This document shows, piece after piece, positions 52,938 through 62,715 of a stretch of DNA of 64,000 nucleotides (its first letter is position 1; every line of letters begins with the position of its first letter). The notes under the pieces were generated by a model, which ran no database searches, was not told the DNA's origin, and worked only from the letters and a program-made list of their open reading frames with translations. Where the stretch lies: assembly GCF_003865075.1 (NCBI RefSeq), contig NZ_BHWB01000002.1, forward strand, positions 496,001-560,000, given 5' to 3'. The stretch is from Bacteroides faecalis (GTDB lineage: Bacteria > Bacteroidota > Bacteroidia > Bacteroidales > Bacteroidaceae). Position numbers and translations under genes: made by a program.

Positions 52938-53525
52938 CTAATTTCTATCACTAGAAATCAACAGGTACAAATCTTCTTTTTTATCCATTATAATAAATTT
53001 TTTTTTGAAGTCCTTCGTTTGAGTCTGTTTCTCAGACAAAACAGCTAAAAATGCTCTTGGACCAATTACTTTATATTTATCAAGTTTGTATAGATAAACA
53101 TAAAATTCAAATTTGTCGTCATGATAGGCTATTTGCTCGCTAAAGTATATTCCGTATTTTCCTAAAACTTTAAGATTACACTTTAGTTCTCTCCATTCTT
53201 CCTGATTCAATCCGGGTATATTCTGTACAGTATCAACATCTGCTTGCCAGTTAGGATTGAGATGTCCTTCTTGTATAGAATCATTTGGATCATAATTCAA
53301 TATCGAATAAAGTAGGCCTATTTTTCCAAAATGTAAATTTCCGAACTCGGCATAATACCTACCAGAATAAGCAGGTAACACTTCTATCTTTTTCATATAC
53401 TTCTCCGATTCGAGTATTTCATTTCTTAATTCTGGTACATTCTCGATGTCGTCTAGCACATATTCATTTTTACATGAAATCAATACTAAAACCAGACTTA
53501 GTAATATGAATTTATATTTTTTCAT
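52938..53525 (-). CDS. Array lipoprotein 2
   Basis: 195 residues, signal with lipobox LVLISC. Paralogue of 44727-45314; differences cluster in the middle (for example YYAEFGNLHFGKIGLLYS versus CYAEFGNLRLEKIGLIYS, and GIYFSEQIA versus GISGSEQIA) while both ends are conserved. It is the last gene of the leading cassette (full Rhs, three membrane proteins, lipoprotein). A C-terminal relic of a more distant paralogue lies just upstream at 53665-53802. Function unknown; an immunity or surface accessory role is inferred from context. Confidence 0.65.
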   Translation of the reverse strand: MKKYKFILLSLVLVLISCKNEYVLDDIENVPELRNEILESEKYMKKIEVLPAYSGRYYAEFGNLHFGKIGLLYSILNYDPNDSIQEGHLNPNWQADVDTVQNIPGLNQEEWRELKCNLKVLGKYGIYFSEQIAYHDDKFEFYVYLYKLDKYKVIGPRAFLAVLSEKQTQTKDFKKKFIIMDKKEDLYLLISSDRN

Positions 53526-53614
53526 AACTAACTATTTTTTTTGTATCCCATCCTTGGGAGTTATACTATGAAAGATTACCCTAGTTTCTAAAATATTTCT
53601 AGTGAATAGAAGTA

Positions 53615-53648
53615 TCATACCAGAGTGAGTTAGAAATATTCTGGTATG
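53615..53648. terminator. Hairpin after the lipoprotein relic
   Basis: TCATACCAGAGTG... / ...TATTCTGGTATGA, a diverged member of the array's recurrent hairpin. Confidence 0.55.
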
Positions 53649-53664
53649 AATTCTAACTAAAACA

Positions 53665-53802
53665 CTAACTTCTATCAGCAGAATATAGAAAATATAAATC
53701 GTCTTTTCTATTCTTTATTAATAAAATGACTTTATAAGGCTTCTGCCTAAGTCCATTATTCAGAAAAAGTAGTTAAATAAATTATGGGATCAACTCTTCC
53801 TT
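53665..53802 (-). pseudogene. C-terminal relic of a lipoprotein paralogue
   Basis: Minus strand encodes DPIIYLTTFSE, then NNGLRQKPYKVILLIKNRKD and DLYFLYSADRS before a stop at 53665. It aligns with the last 45 residues of the array lipoproteins (GPIAFLAVLSE ... DLYLLISSDRN). The N-terminal three quarters are missing. Confidence 0.7.
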
Positions 53803-53817
53803 ATATTTATAAATTAA

Positions 53818-54210
53818 TTATGTTAAAAGCTTATGATTAGCGATTTTGACTCCATAATAAATTCCTCCTATTAATAATATTAAATAAGTATATAAATTAG
53901 AATACGTGTATAGCTCACAAATAACATAGAAAAAGAAATACCATTTAAATAAAGTTTCTATGATGATGTATGAATTGAGAAATAATATCTCTTTTAGCTT
54001 TTTTCCTTGCTTATTTATTAAATGTTTTATATAGAATAGATTTATTATATTTCCTATTCCGATAGGAAATATTCCTAGTAATATGGAAATATCTCTTATT
54101 ATCTGATAGCCAGGAAATATAAATGCGTAATCATAACATAACGCAATACAGATAACTACACAATATAGTGGTAGAATTATTTTGTCAATAAAAATCAAGT
54201 TTTTTTTCAT
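53818..54210 (-). CDS. Four-helix membrane protein, immunity-bank member (type C)
   Basis: 130 residues with four hydrophobic helices; paralogue of 49093-49485 (IGIGNIINLFYIKHLINKQG, ending GGIYYGVKIANHKLLT). Third membrane gene after the full Rhs. The parallel order A-E-C here and A-(fifth type)-E-C at 49.1-50.9 kb shows that the whole group was duplicated and then diverged. Confidence 0.65.
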   Translation of the reverse strand: MKKNLIFIDKIILPLYCVVICIALCYDYAFIFPGYQIIRDISILLGIFPIGIGNIINLFYIKHLINKQGKKLKEILFLNSYIIIETLFKWYFFFYVICELYTYSNLYTYLILLIGGIYYGVKIANHKLLT

Positions 54211-54230
54211 TTGTTTTTTTTTATAGGTTT

Positions 54231-54266
54231 ATTCCCAGCTACATATTTTGAAACGTAGCTGGGAAT
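54231..54266 (-). terminator. Hairpin after membrane protein 54274
   Basis: Perfect 12-bp stem ATTCCCAGCTAC / GTAGCTGGGAAT, 7 bp past the stop. Confidence 0.65.
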
Positions 54267-54273
54267 ATGTTAA

Positions 54274-54699
54274 TTAAACCAAACGGGTATTATCTAATTG
54301 TTTCTTTAATTTATTAGAAAAATGACTTGCTTTTATTGTTATCCAATATCCCACTAATAATCCTGATAAAATCATTATTAAATAGTTTGGCCATATATAA
54401 TGCTTAGGGAGAAAAAGGTAAATAGTAAGACTGTAACAATATAATCTTACCATAAAATAATATGGTTCCCTAATCTTAGGATTGACTTCTGGTAATAGAC
54501 TTTTGGGATATAGATGAGGATATTTTAGATTTAATATCAAGCCCGTAAATTCTATTATAGCTATTGCCAATTGTGCTATTTGGATAAAGAATATATAAGG
54601 AAGATCACATATATCAAAATAGAATATATGATAAGCAATTATTAGAAAACATGCTAGTAAATATGTTTTTCTAAATATCGTTATAAAAATCAATTTCAT
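54274..54699 (-). CDS. Four-helix membrane protein, immunity-bank member (type E)
   Basis: 141 residues, four hydrophobic helices, loop YPHLYPKSLLPEVNPKIRE and ending LSGLLVGYWITIKASHFSNK as in its paralogue 49558-50001. Second membrane gene after the full Rhs. It does not follow a toxin tip directly, so it may protect against tips carried by competitors or by former cassettes. Confidence 0.65.
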   Translation of the reverse strand: MKLIFITIFRKTYLLACFLIIAYHIFYFDICDLPYIFFIQIAQLAIAIIEFTGLILNLKYPHLYPKSLLPEVNPKIREPYYFMVRLYCYSLTIYLFLPKHYIWPNYLIMILSGLLVGYWITIKASHFSNKLKKQLDNTRLV

Positions 54700-54840
54700 A
54701 ATACTATTATTTAATTATTCAAAGATGGAATTAAACCATTTGATTAATTTGTTTTGAGTTTTTGACTCAGGTAAAACAATATCTCAAATATAGTATTTAT
54801 TTCATCGAATAGAGATATTTATTTTTATGAATAAAAAAGT

Positions 54841-54866
54841 AGGGGGTATAATTAATGATACCCCCT
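54841..54866 (-). terminator. Hairpin after membrane protein 54890
   Basis: AGGGGGTAT / ATACCCCCT, 9-bp perfect stem with 8-nt loop, 23 bp past the stop. Confidence 0.65.
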
Positions 54867-54889
54867 ATCTAGTCAAGACAAATTAATAA

Positions 54890-55303
54890 TCAATCTTGTT
54901 TATACTTATTCTTATAATATATGTCTGCAATATTTGCAATTCTATGTCCATAGTAAATTCCAAAAATTAGTATCATAATATAAGAAAATACAATCGAAAC
55001 CCTATCAAGTCTTAGTAAGATATAAATGCAGATATACCAACTGAAGATGTTTTCAATAATGTTATAAGAATTAAAGTAGAAATATTCTTTCAGATTTTTT
55101 CCCCGATGACTAAAACTTTTTGGGGTATATGGTTTCATTATAGCTCCAATAACCATTGTTATTGCGCATATAAGTAGTATGATTCTTACTACAAATATGT
55201 ATGGCAACATATATAAATAATCTCTGAATAATGACATGCATATCATTATGAAACACATTGGCATTATTAATTTACCAACAAATTTGAAAAAGGCATCTTT
55301 CAT
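54890..55303 (-). CDS. Four-helix membrane protein, candidate immunity for the full-length Rhs (type A)
   Basis: 137 residues with helices at about 10-28, 34-56, 82-98 and 102-122, and a conserved end GIYYGHRIANIADIYYKNKY. It starts 4 bp after the stop of the full-length Rhs gene and has no room for its own promoter, so it is co-transcribed with the toxin. This gives the best case for a true immunity protein among the bank. Its location in the inner membrane suggests the Rhs tip attacks that membrane. Confidence 0.7.
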   Translation of the reverse strand: MKDAFFKFVGKLIMPMCFIMICMSLFRDYLYMLPYIFVVRIILLICAITMVIGAIMKPYTPKSFSHRGKNLKEYFYFNSYNIIENIFSWYICIYILLRLDRVSIVFSYIMILIFGIYYGHRIANIADIYYKNKYKQD

Positions 55304-55307
55304 ATTC

Positions 55308-58300
55308 TTATTTTTTATATAACCATTGTATTAAATTATCAATAAAATTTCTTTTTTGGGGGCTTTGCTGTGAAGACTGTTCTGAATTTTGTATGGATTT
55401 TAATTGTTCCAATTTAGCTTCATGAGCATCTTTACTTGGATCTGGATTTGTTAGTTGAACTCCAATTTCTGTACCAAAAGTAACTCCAAGTCCCCAAGTT
55501 CTTACTTTTCCCCAATATTTCGGATCTTTTTTAGGTAATGGATCTCCACTAGGTGTTGTAGCAGTAATATTGTTTTCGATGCTTTTTGCTATATTAGCCT
55601 GATTCCGATCCAATCCTTCCTTATTTCTTCTATCTCTTTTTCTTTGATGATCGTATTCAGGACTAAATGCTTTTTGCGTTAGAGCATACATTGTTATAAC
55701 TTCGAATTTGGCAAAGTTATAAGTCCTCTTTACTTCTTTTTTTAGATCATATATCCCTTTATCGATTGATTTTCCTATTTCGTTTGCAACTAGATCTATA
55801 TCTTTTTCTAGTGATTGCATATAAGGAGTAAAAAAGGGTATTGGTACAGTTCTTGGAACCACGACTACCCCTTGTTTACCATCCGGGTCGATCAGCTTCA
55901 TAGGATTATTCAAACAGTAATTATACGGACTTAACCCATAGCACTTTTCTGCCATCGGATCCACCACATGCCATCTACCTATCGCTGCATCATACTGTCT
56001 TGCTCCGTAATCATACCAATTCAGTCCGTTCTTTGTATCCAGTTCCTTACCATTATACTTATACGGTTGGATAGAAGATGTATTAGCAAACACACCTCCG
56101 AAAGGATAGTAATGATTCACCTCTTCTACATTTCCATTTTGATCGGCTACCACACGATTGTTTCCTTGATAATCCTGCAAATAATAATGATACTTGTTGT
56201 CGCTCAACGAGACGAATCCGGCTTCTGTCAATACAGTCTTAGGAGTTCCATTTTCAAAGATCACGCTACCGCAGTAATCGGTAGTAGTAGTATTTCCTGC
56301 GATGGTATGTACAGCACGTAGTTTTTTCCCTGCTGCATCATAGAGGTAAGAAATAGAACTTCCGCCTTCAAATTCAATACGGTCTGGTAAATTTAGGTAA
56401 TTATATTGGATTTTGGTGATTTTTTTATTCAAATCTTTTATTAAATTACCGTTATCGTCGTAAATGTACTCTGTAGCCTGTTTTGAGTTGTCTTTAAATT
56501 CAAAACCATTGTTGAATGCTGATGTTGTTACGGCGTCGTTTACACTTAACAGTTGGTTACCATTGAGTGTGATAGCCAGGTTATCTATCAGACCGTATCC
56601 GCTGGCAGAAGTCTGTCCGTAACGTTTGAGCCCCAGAATATTTCCGTTCTTGTCGTAACCGGTTATTTGTTCGTCGTAATAGTTAGGCTTTGGAGAGAGA
56701 GTTTCCCCTTCGGCATAAGTTGCATTTTTCAATCTGGACAATGGATCGTACTCAAAACGATAACCGCGGGTGACTGTTTCATTGCCGGCTTTCCATGTCA
56801 TACTGCTGATGTTACCGTTATAACATGGAGTGCCTTTACCATCCGTATAATAGAGGCGTTGAGAGAATAAAGGACTTTGAGTGGAGATCGTCCATCCACG
56901 TAAGTTGTACTGATTAGTGGTGGTGAGAGATTTACTTCCTCCACTTCTTGTAACACTGGTGAGTCGGCCTAATTCGTCATAATTGTAAGAAAGAGTGGCA
57001 GATACAGAGTTATTGATTCGGTGAGCATTTGTCAGCAATCGCCCGCTATGGTCATATGTCATAGTCTGTGTAAATGAGATCTGATCTACACCGTTGTGAC
57101 TAGCTAGTACCTTCCCGTTAAAATCATATTTAAACTTCTGGACATATACTTTTCCGTTGATATCTGTGCTACGGGTTTGTACCGGACGTTGATAATAGTC
57201 ATAATAAGTACTGGTGTATAACAATTGGTTTGTACCTAATACACGAGATATCATTCCGGTTTGCTGACCTTTGCATTTCAGCAGTTCAGTGTCATCACTA
57301 CAGCGGAGACCATATTGCGTATCTTCCACGTAATTATAGGCTGTGGTAAATTGTGCATTCACCCTTTTATAATCATACGTGTCATAGTAGATTACTTCCT
57401 GCATTTCAAGGTTGGACTTATTGATATAATATTCGATGGTATAGCCGTAAAAGGAATTAGAGTTTTTTGCATCAAAATTGATCATCATATAATGAATGTT
57501 TGGCTGCTCGGCACCGTTATAAATAGCAGTTAATACTTTTCTTCCAAGTTGGTCATAGAAGAAACATTTCCACTTGTTTTGTGCCTTCATTCCCGCATCC
57601 TGAGTTAGCAATAACCGTCCTTTTTTATCATATACATAGTTTACCCATTTTGCACCCGGCATCTTTTTGGCGGAGTAATTGTTTAGTCCGTCGTAGCGAT
57701 ATTGGTAAGTGTATAAATCCAATACTTTTTGTAATCCGAGAGTCTGTAGCTTTTCGATAGCCAGAGGTGGCAGTACGAAACAGAGGTTACCGAAATCATC
57801 GTATGCCTGATAAGTATCCAAAGTATCGTTCCCATTGATGGAGCGAGACAGAATTTCCTGACCTAGTTTATCAGTATAAATATACGTCAGGTGTCCGTCT
57901 TCGTCTTTATTTTCGGTCACAGTTAGTTCGCCTGTTGCATAATAGCCTTTCTGGGAAAGCTGAGGATTTGCTTTAGTTCCGGTTACGGCGAACAGACGGC
58001 AACGTGCAGCAGATGTATTGGTCAGGTAGTTTGTCTTTTCACTATGTCCGGTGGTGTGCCAACTGCTTCCGGGATTATACTTTTCAATCATCCGATTCAA
58101 CGGAGAATCATCGTACATCGACTTTTCATAAGCGTATGCATCATTGTATTGGTTTTGGGCATACTGACGAACTTTCTGTGTGGACAGAAACGCTCCTTTA
58201 ATAGGACTCACTACAGAAAGCCAAGTACAACTATCCCGATACATCCGGTCATATTCTTTCGCATTGACGATGTCTTTCATATTTGGACTAGCCCCGTATT

Positions 58301-59663
58301 GCACAGTCTGCTCCGTTCTTCCAAAGACATCGGCATACACTATGTTTTGACTGGCATACTTCGGATTCTTCATTTCTACCATAGAAGGCATATAGGCAAT
58401 AGGTTTTATGGTAGTGATGTAATTTCTGCTCTCATCCACTTGACGTATCGGTTTTCTTCCTGTCACGTTCAAATCTGTTAAATAAGAAGCTCCGCTTGTA
58501 GTGCAATAATAAATACCGGGGGATAAACGGTCTTCGTTTAGACATTGTATGTATTCTTCATTATCGGCTTTCCGGATCAGATGATGGCTTGCGTCATATA
58601 ATGTTATTGTAGTAGGATTATTACCTTTTGGGGTCCATATAGGAACTTCTATGGCAATATCCATTGTATCTTTAATTTCAAAACGATGAAAAATCGTTTC
58701 AGTAAAAGCATGGCTGTATTTGTGAGTATAACGCAGACTATCCGTATAAGCTCCCATTTCGTACGGTTGTTCCCAACTACTTCCTATGTTGTTTACAACA
58801 CATTTTACGTCTAGTCCGGCTTGAGCACATACCTCCCCTTTGTAATTTACCTGAATATAATATTCTCCCGCTTTCAACTTGACTTCTTTTATTTGTGGTA
58901 CGCCTGTTTCTGTCAAAGGAAACGATTCGCTGGTTTCCGAAAGACCACTTACGGATATGATAGGTTTCATGGCTGCGGGACCTTTATGAACGATACTAAC
59001 GAGACTTAATTCTTTTAGTTTGAGTTTATAATAAACGATTGTTTTCCCAAACATACCGGGCAATACATCATTGTGAGTCCCGTTAACGAAAGTTCCTAAA
59101 TCAATGGCATTGGTACGGCTGCATCCGATGGCTGAGAAATAAAGATTCGTAGTCAGCAGACCGTTACTGCTCCGACCTCCTTCACAGAAAAGAGCGTACT
59201 CTCCCGGGTCAAGAGATCGAAAAATAAGTGGACACTGGCTAGGTATCTTGGTGAGATCTTCATCATACGTAAGGTCAAACATATTTTCGTATGTTATTGC
59301 AGTTTGAGCCTTTCCGCTGTTTGTGGCTCCATCGATGATCTTTGCCGGCTGTGTGCTGTTCAGTGGTTTGTATACAAGAAACATTTGGCTGGATGAAAGC
59401 CTTGATCCCATTGCATTGGCCATAAATAAGGTTGAATGATTACCGATTGTAAAGGTGTAAATGATATCATTGGAAGGATCTGCATATACATTAGTTGCTC
59501 TTTCCGTATCAAAAGTATGATGGATGGCTTTCGTAGCCTCATTCATATCTATGTTGAATCTCACTCCCCCTTCCGAAGGAGGTGTGCCTTGCCCGTTGGC
59601 TATATTGACAATTGCCACCAAGCATATTATAAAAACTAAATATCTTTTCATATTGAATTTCAT
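55308..59663 (-). CDS. Full-length secreted Rhs polymorphic toxin
   Basis: 1,451 residues; MKRYLVFIICLVAIVNIANG (from Met5) is a Sec signal. Residues 25-420 form a beta-rich N-terminal region; 420-1220 are Rhs/YD repeats (YDDFGNLCFVLPPLA, YRYDGLNNYSAKKMPG, YNYDELGRLTSV, YEYDPLS-type units); the core ends YYPFGGVFANTSS, YDYGARQYDAAIGRW, NPMKLIDPDGK at about residue 1265. The last 185 residues are the toxin tip: a shared part (VVVPRTVPIPFFTPYMQ, KRDRRNKEGLDRNQAN) and a variable end (YWGKVRTWGLGVTFG, FIDNLIQWLYKK). Rhs repeats form a shell that encloses the tip. There is no PAAR/VgrG-like domain; export by Sec is unlike typical T6SS Rhs. Its C-terminal DNA is the donor or recipient for the downstream displaced tips. 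Confidence 0.88.
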   Translation of the reverse strand: MKFNMKRYLVFIICLVAIVNIANGQGTPPSEGGVRFNIDMNEATKAIHHTFDTERATNVYADPSNDIIYTFTIGNHSTLFMANAMGSRLSSSQMFLVYKPLNSTQPAKIIDGATNSGKAQTAITYENMFDLTYDEDLTKIPSQCPLIFRSLDPGEYALFCEGGRSSNGLLTTNLYFSAIGCSRTNAIDLGTFVNGTHNDVLPGMFGKTIVYYKLKLKELSLVSIVHKGPAAMKPIISVSGLSETSESFPLTETGVPQIKEVKLKAGEYYIQVNYKGEVCAQAGLDVKCVVNNIGSSWEQPYEMGAYTDSLRYTHKYSHAFTETIFHRFEIKDTMDIAIEVPIWTPKGNNPTTITLYDASHHLIRKADNEEYIQCLNEDRLSPGIYYCTTSGASYLTDLNVTGRKPIRQVDESRNYITTIKPIAYMPSMVEMKNPKYASQNIVYADVFGRTEQTVQYGASPNMKDIVNAKEYDRMYRDSCTWLSVVSPIKGAFLSTQKVRQYAQNQYNDAYAYEKSMYDDSPLNRMIEKYNPGSSWHTTGHSEKTNYLTNTSAARCRLFAVTGTKANPQLSQKGYYATGELTVTENKDEDGHLTYIYTDKLGQEILSRSINGNDTLDTYQAYDDFGNLCFVLPPLAIEKLQTLGLQKVLDLYTYQYRYDGLNNYSAKKMPGAKWVNYVYDKKGRLLLTQDAGMKAQNKWKCFFYDQLGRKVLTAIYNGAEQPNIHYMMINFDAKNSNSFYGYTIEYYINKSNLEMQEVIYYDTYDYKRVNAQFTTAYNYVEDTQYGLRCSDDTELLKCKGQQTGMISRVLGTNQLLYTSTYYDYYQRPVQTRSTDINGKVYVQKFKYDFNGKVLASHNGVDQISFTQTMTYDHSGRLLTNAHRINNSVSATLSYNYDELGRLTSVTRSGGSKSLTTTNQYNLRGWTISTQSPLFSQRLYYTDGKGTPCYNGNISSMTWKAGNETVTRGYRFEYDPLSRLKNATYAEGETLSPKPNYYDEQITGYDKNGNILGLKRYGQTSASGYGLIDNLAITLNGNQLLSVNDAVTTSAFNNGFEFKDNSKQATEYIYDDNGNLIKDLNKKITKIQYNYLNLPDRIEFEGGSSISYLYDAAGKKLRAVHTIAGNTTTTDYCGSVIFENGTPKTVLTEAGFVSLSDNKYHYYLQDYQGNNRVVADQNGNVEEVNHYYPFGGVFANTSSIQPYKYNGKELDTKNGLNWYDYGARQYDAAIGRWHVVDPMAEKCYGLSPYNYCLNNPMKLIDPDGKQGVVVVPRTVPIPFFTPYMQSLEKDIDLVANEIGKSIDKGIYDLKKEVKRTYNFAKFEVITMYALTQKAFSPEYDHQRKRDRRNKEGLDRNQANIAKSIENNITATTPSGDPLPKKDPKYWGKVRTWGLGVTFGTEIGVQLTNPDPSKDAHEAKLEQLKSIQNSEQSSQQSPQKRNFIDNLIQWLYKK

Positions 59664-59667
59664 TTTA

Positions 59668-62600
59668 TTATTTCGTGTAATGATAATTATTGTATTCCAT
59701 CAGCTGAAGTTTCCCGTTCTCTTCTAGGCGATACGTTTTGTTTAGGCGTCCACTTCGGTCATATTGGTAAAAGGACTCACGTTTGGTAGGATCAGAAAGA
59801 TGTTTTACTCCTATTTGAGGTTTATATTCATACAGTGTGATATGTGCATTCGGCAGTTTCTCGCGTAAATCTTCCAGTTTAGGTTTGTCGAAGTAGTTCA
59901 TTGAATATTCCTCCGGTTTCATGCCCAATGCCTCCTTTATGTCCTCATAGGTAGATCCTTTTATTTCGGCGGCTACCTGTGTAGGCGAATCCCATATATA
60001 GTTGGTTTCTTCTTTACCTCGATTAATGCTATACGTGATAATATTGCCGTATCGATCATAATTGTGATAGGTTTCAATACTCTGCTCGTATTTTAATGCT
60101 ACACTAATGTCAGTGAAGTTTGTGTTTTCAGGGAGTGGCTCAGGTAGTTTAAATGTTAGCAGGTTTATCTTCTGAAGCCCGCAACCCTCGAATGAGTTAT
60201 ACATAAACTGAATAAGATCAACTATTTTTCGTTCACTTTCTCCAACTTTCTTAAGATATTTGATAACAGCGATAGGCTCTTCTATCCTGTTTTCATTGAC
60301 TAACCTATTGTAATTATTTTCAGGATACAAACCTTTCTGTTCTCCCGGATGTACATACTTCAAATACACATGATCTCCGTTACTATTCACCGTCTCTTTT
60401 TGTGTAACAATCCCTTTGTCATTATATTCAAAATTATGAATCACTGTTACCCCGTTTTCGTCCGTCAGTTTCTCCTGTGTCATCAGGCAGGGAGTAGTAA
60501 ATATCTTGTTGGATATAAATGCTCCGGCAACGTTTGATATCGACACTTCATAGCTGGACACCCGATTTGCGAAGTTATAGTCGTATTCTTCCGTTGCAAC
60601 TTTTTTAGAGTGGTTGTTATAAGTCTCTTTCGAAAGAAGTTTTCCCCTGAAAGCAGATAGATCGTTTGGAGCATAGTTTAGTGCTTTATCCAATATTTGA
60701 TAGGTGCTGAAATTTCTGCTTCTCAAATCGGGAATGTAATAACTTAGTTTCTGGTGGAGATCAGCTTCGCCTGTATTGTCGGAGAAGTGATAGCGGCTGT
60801 AACTTCCGTCATCGTAAGTCTCAGTTACATAGCTGTAACGGATTGGATGTTCCGATATATTGTTGAGACGTCCCATGCAATTACTACTTTTGGAATATAC
60901 ATTGATGTTGGTGGTTACGATACTATCAATGCTCGAATTCTCACATTTTATGATTTCTACCGGCATAATGTATCTGGGTAGTTCGTTAATTCTTCCGCAC
61001 TCCATTCCCGTATTCGGATTAGTATATCGGAAAGAGCGTTGTCTTGTTTTCCCGGTGTTGGGGTCGTACATTGTCAGTTTTCCAATACGAACTCCGCCGA
61101 AAGGTGTATCATAAGTTGTTTGATTACTGTCCCATCCAAACATATCTGTTCTTTTGGTCTGATAAAATCGGTAGCGGTTGTATTCGTAATCAATCTTTTC
61201 TTCACCTCGGGTAGGATAGGTCACCTTTTTAAGCATTGCATAACTAGCAACATTTGTATTGACGGCTTTTCTTTCATCTATTTTTTCCTTGGATTCTAAA
61301 AAAATATTAGCTTTATCAATTGCTTCATATTTACCATTCCAGAATCCCCAGTGGTCAATACTGGTAGTCAGTGGGTCGGGAGCTTCACGACTCAGATCAT
61401 AATCAAAGTTGTAGACCGAAGGATTATCACTCTGATCATCGAGAGTTACTTTTTTCAGAAAGAAATACTTCCCTTTGGTTTGATAATCAAACTTACATGA
61501 TTTTATAACCTGTGATTTTTCTGTCATTTGTACGTTGGACAAATAAAGCAAATCGTTTCCGGTTGTTTCTCCGTAAAAATTGGTTGGAAATGTTTCGACT
61601 GTGAATTGAATAGCAATGTCATCTGTGCTGATTTTCTTCAGGATAGGGGTATAGACTTTATCTTCCAAAAGAAAATGTTCACTCTGACCATCATCGAAAT
61701 ATTTTATCTCATCCGGCTTTGTTTGTCCATTAATGGGACGATTATATTGGGTTCGTTTGTCTCCAAAGTAGTAATCTTGAACGAAAAGCCGGTATTTGTT
61801 TTTCTGTAAACGACTTTCATAACTGAAAGTAACCGTACGATTTCTAGTTACGTCTTTTATTGAACTCAGATACCAAGAGCTGATCTGGACAGGCCTTGGC
61901 TTAAGTTTGTTCGGATTGTTGGGTATGCTATATTCCAAAAAAGAAGTTCCACCTCCGAAACTGTAAAGGTATCCGTCCGGAGTTGTAATTTGAATGCAGG
62001 AGGAAGTTGGAGCGTTTGTTTTACTAAAATTTTGAACTGCCATTTCACTTAGGTCAATCTTGTATCCGCCACCTGTCAGGCATTTCACCTGACCGCTATT
62101 GTCGATGATAAACTTACCTTTGTGATTTCCGAAATTAAATTCGAAAATATCCGGGGTCATATCATATTTCGTTTTTTGAAATTGTTGGTAGTCGTCAGTG
62201 GTCTCTATTCTCAGATTGACCAAATCTTCTTTGCTATATTGCTTGAATTTACCATCACGGATAGCTGCCAACAGGCCCGTATGTAGATCCTGACGGATAT
62301 CATCGGGATTTCCAACTACATTTCTCGTAATTGATCCACCGACATTCAGAATCCAATTATTACCGACTATGGAAGGTCGTCTTCCCGGTTTGAATCCATC
62401 CGAAAGATATTTGATGGATGTATTCAGTTGAAAAGCCGGATCTTTGTAATCCAACAACGGAATATTCAGGTTAAGTAGCCCGTTGTATAAGTTCATGGGG
62501 ATATTGCCGTATTGTACGAACTCCGCTGTTTGTGGAGTAGCGAAACCTAGGTTCTCTGGCGAGAAATAGTATCCCTGAAGATTGTTCGGGATAAATTGTG

Positions 62601-62685
62601 ATCCTCCGTCTGCCCGTACGCCGGTAGCCGTTCCTAACAACAGGAAAAGGCACAATACATATTTTAATTTATTTTTCATTCTCAT
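59668..62685 (-). CDS. Large secreted Rhs-partner protein
   Basis: 1,005 residues from MRMKNKLKYVLCLFLLLG; the ATG at 62745 is rejected because it falls within the upstream terminator stem. A signal peptide ends near VRADG. The protein is beta-rich throughout and ends with YD-repeat-like units (YEQSIETYHNYDRYGNIITY, YQYDRSGRLNKTYRLEENG), so it is related to Rhs but has no core and no toxin tip. It lies 4 bp upstream of the full Rhs and is surely co-transcribed. It may help export, surface display or shell assembly of the Rhs toxin. Family name not recognised; role inferred. Confidence 0.75.
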   Translation of the reverse strand: MRMKNKLKYVLCLFLLLGTATGVRADGGSQFIPNNLQGYYFSPENLGFATPQTAEFVQYGNIPMNLYNGLLNLNIPLLDYKDPAFQLNTSIKYLSDGFKPGRRPSIVGNNWILNVGGSITRNVVGNPDDIRQDLHTGLLAAIRDGKFKQYSKEDLVNLRIETTDDYQQFQKTKYDMTPDIFEFNFGNHKGKFIIDNSGQVKCLTGGGYKIDLSEMAVQNFSKTNAPTSSCIQITTPDGYLYSFGGGTSFLEYSIPNNPNKLKPRPVQISSWYLSSIKDVTRNRTVTFSYESRLQKNKYRLFVQDYYFGDKRTQYNRPINGQTKPDEIKYFDDGQSEHFLLEDKVYTPILKKISTDDIAIQFTVETFPTNFYGETTGNDLLYLSNVQMTEKSQVIKSCKFDYQTKGKYFFLKKVTLDDQSDNPSVYNFDYDLSREAPDPLTTSIDHWGFWNGKYEAIDKANIFLESKEKIDERKAVNTNVASYAMLKKVTYPTRGEEKIDYEYNRYRFYQTKRTDMFGWDSNQTTYDTPFGGVRIGKLTMYDPNTGKTRQRSFRYTNPNTGMECGRINELPRYIMPVEIIKCENSSIDSIVTTNINVYSKSSNCMGRLNNISEHPIRYSYVTETYDDGSYSRYHFSDNTGEADLHQKLSYYIPDLRSRNFSTYQILDKALNYAPNDLSAFRGKLLSKETYNNHSKKVATEEYDYNFANRVSSYEVSISNVAGAFISNKIFTTPCLMTQEKLTDENGVTVIHNFEYNDKGIVTQKETVNSNGDHVYLKYVHPGEQKGLYPENNYNRLVNENRIEEPIAVIKYLKKVGESERKIVDLIQFMYNSFEGCGLQKINLLTFKLPEPLPENTNFTDISVALKYEQSIETYHNYDRYGNIITYSINRGKEETNYIWDSPTQVAAEIKGSTYEDIKEALGMKPEEYSMNYFDKPKLEDLREKLPNAHITLYEYKPQIGVKHLSDPTKRESFYQYDRSGRLNKTYRLEENGKLQLMEYNNYHYTK

Positions 62686-62715
62686 ATTTTTATTCTTGTT
62701 TTTGTACTTTTGTCT

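Noticed and set aside
49506..54866. Hairpins after each small gene as integron attC sites
   Set aside because: The stems differ in sequence, lack conserved core sites, and no integrase gene is present; they fit terminators better.
62705..62712. Plus-strand TACTTTTG promoter box
   Set aside because: There is no plus-strand gene downstream; chance match in AT-rich DNA.
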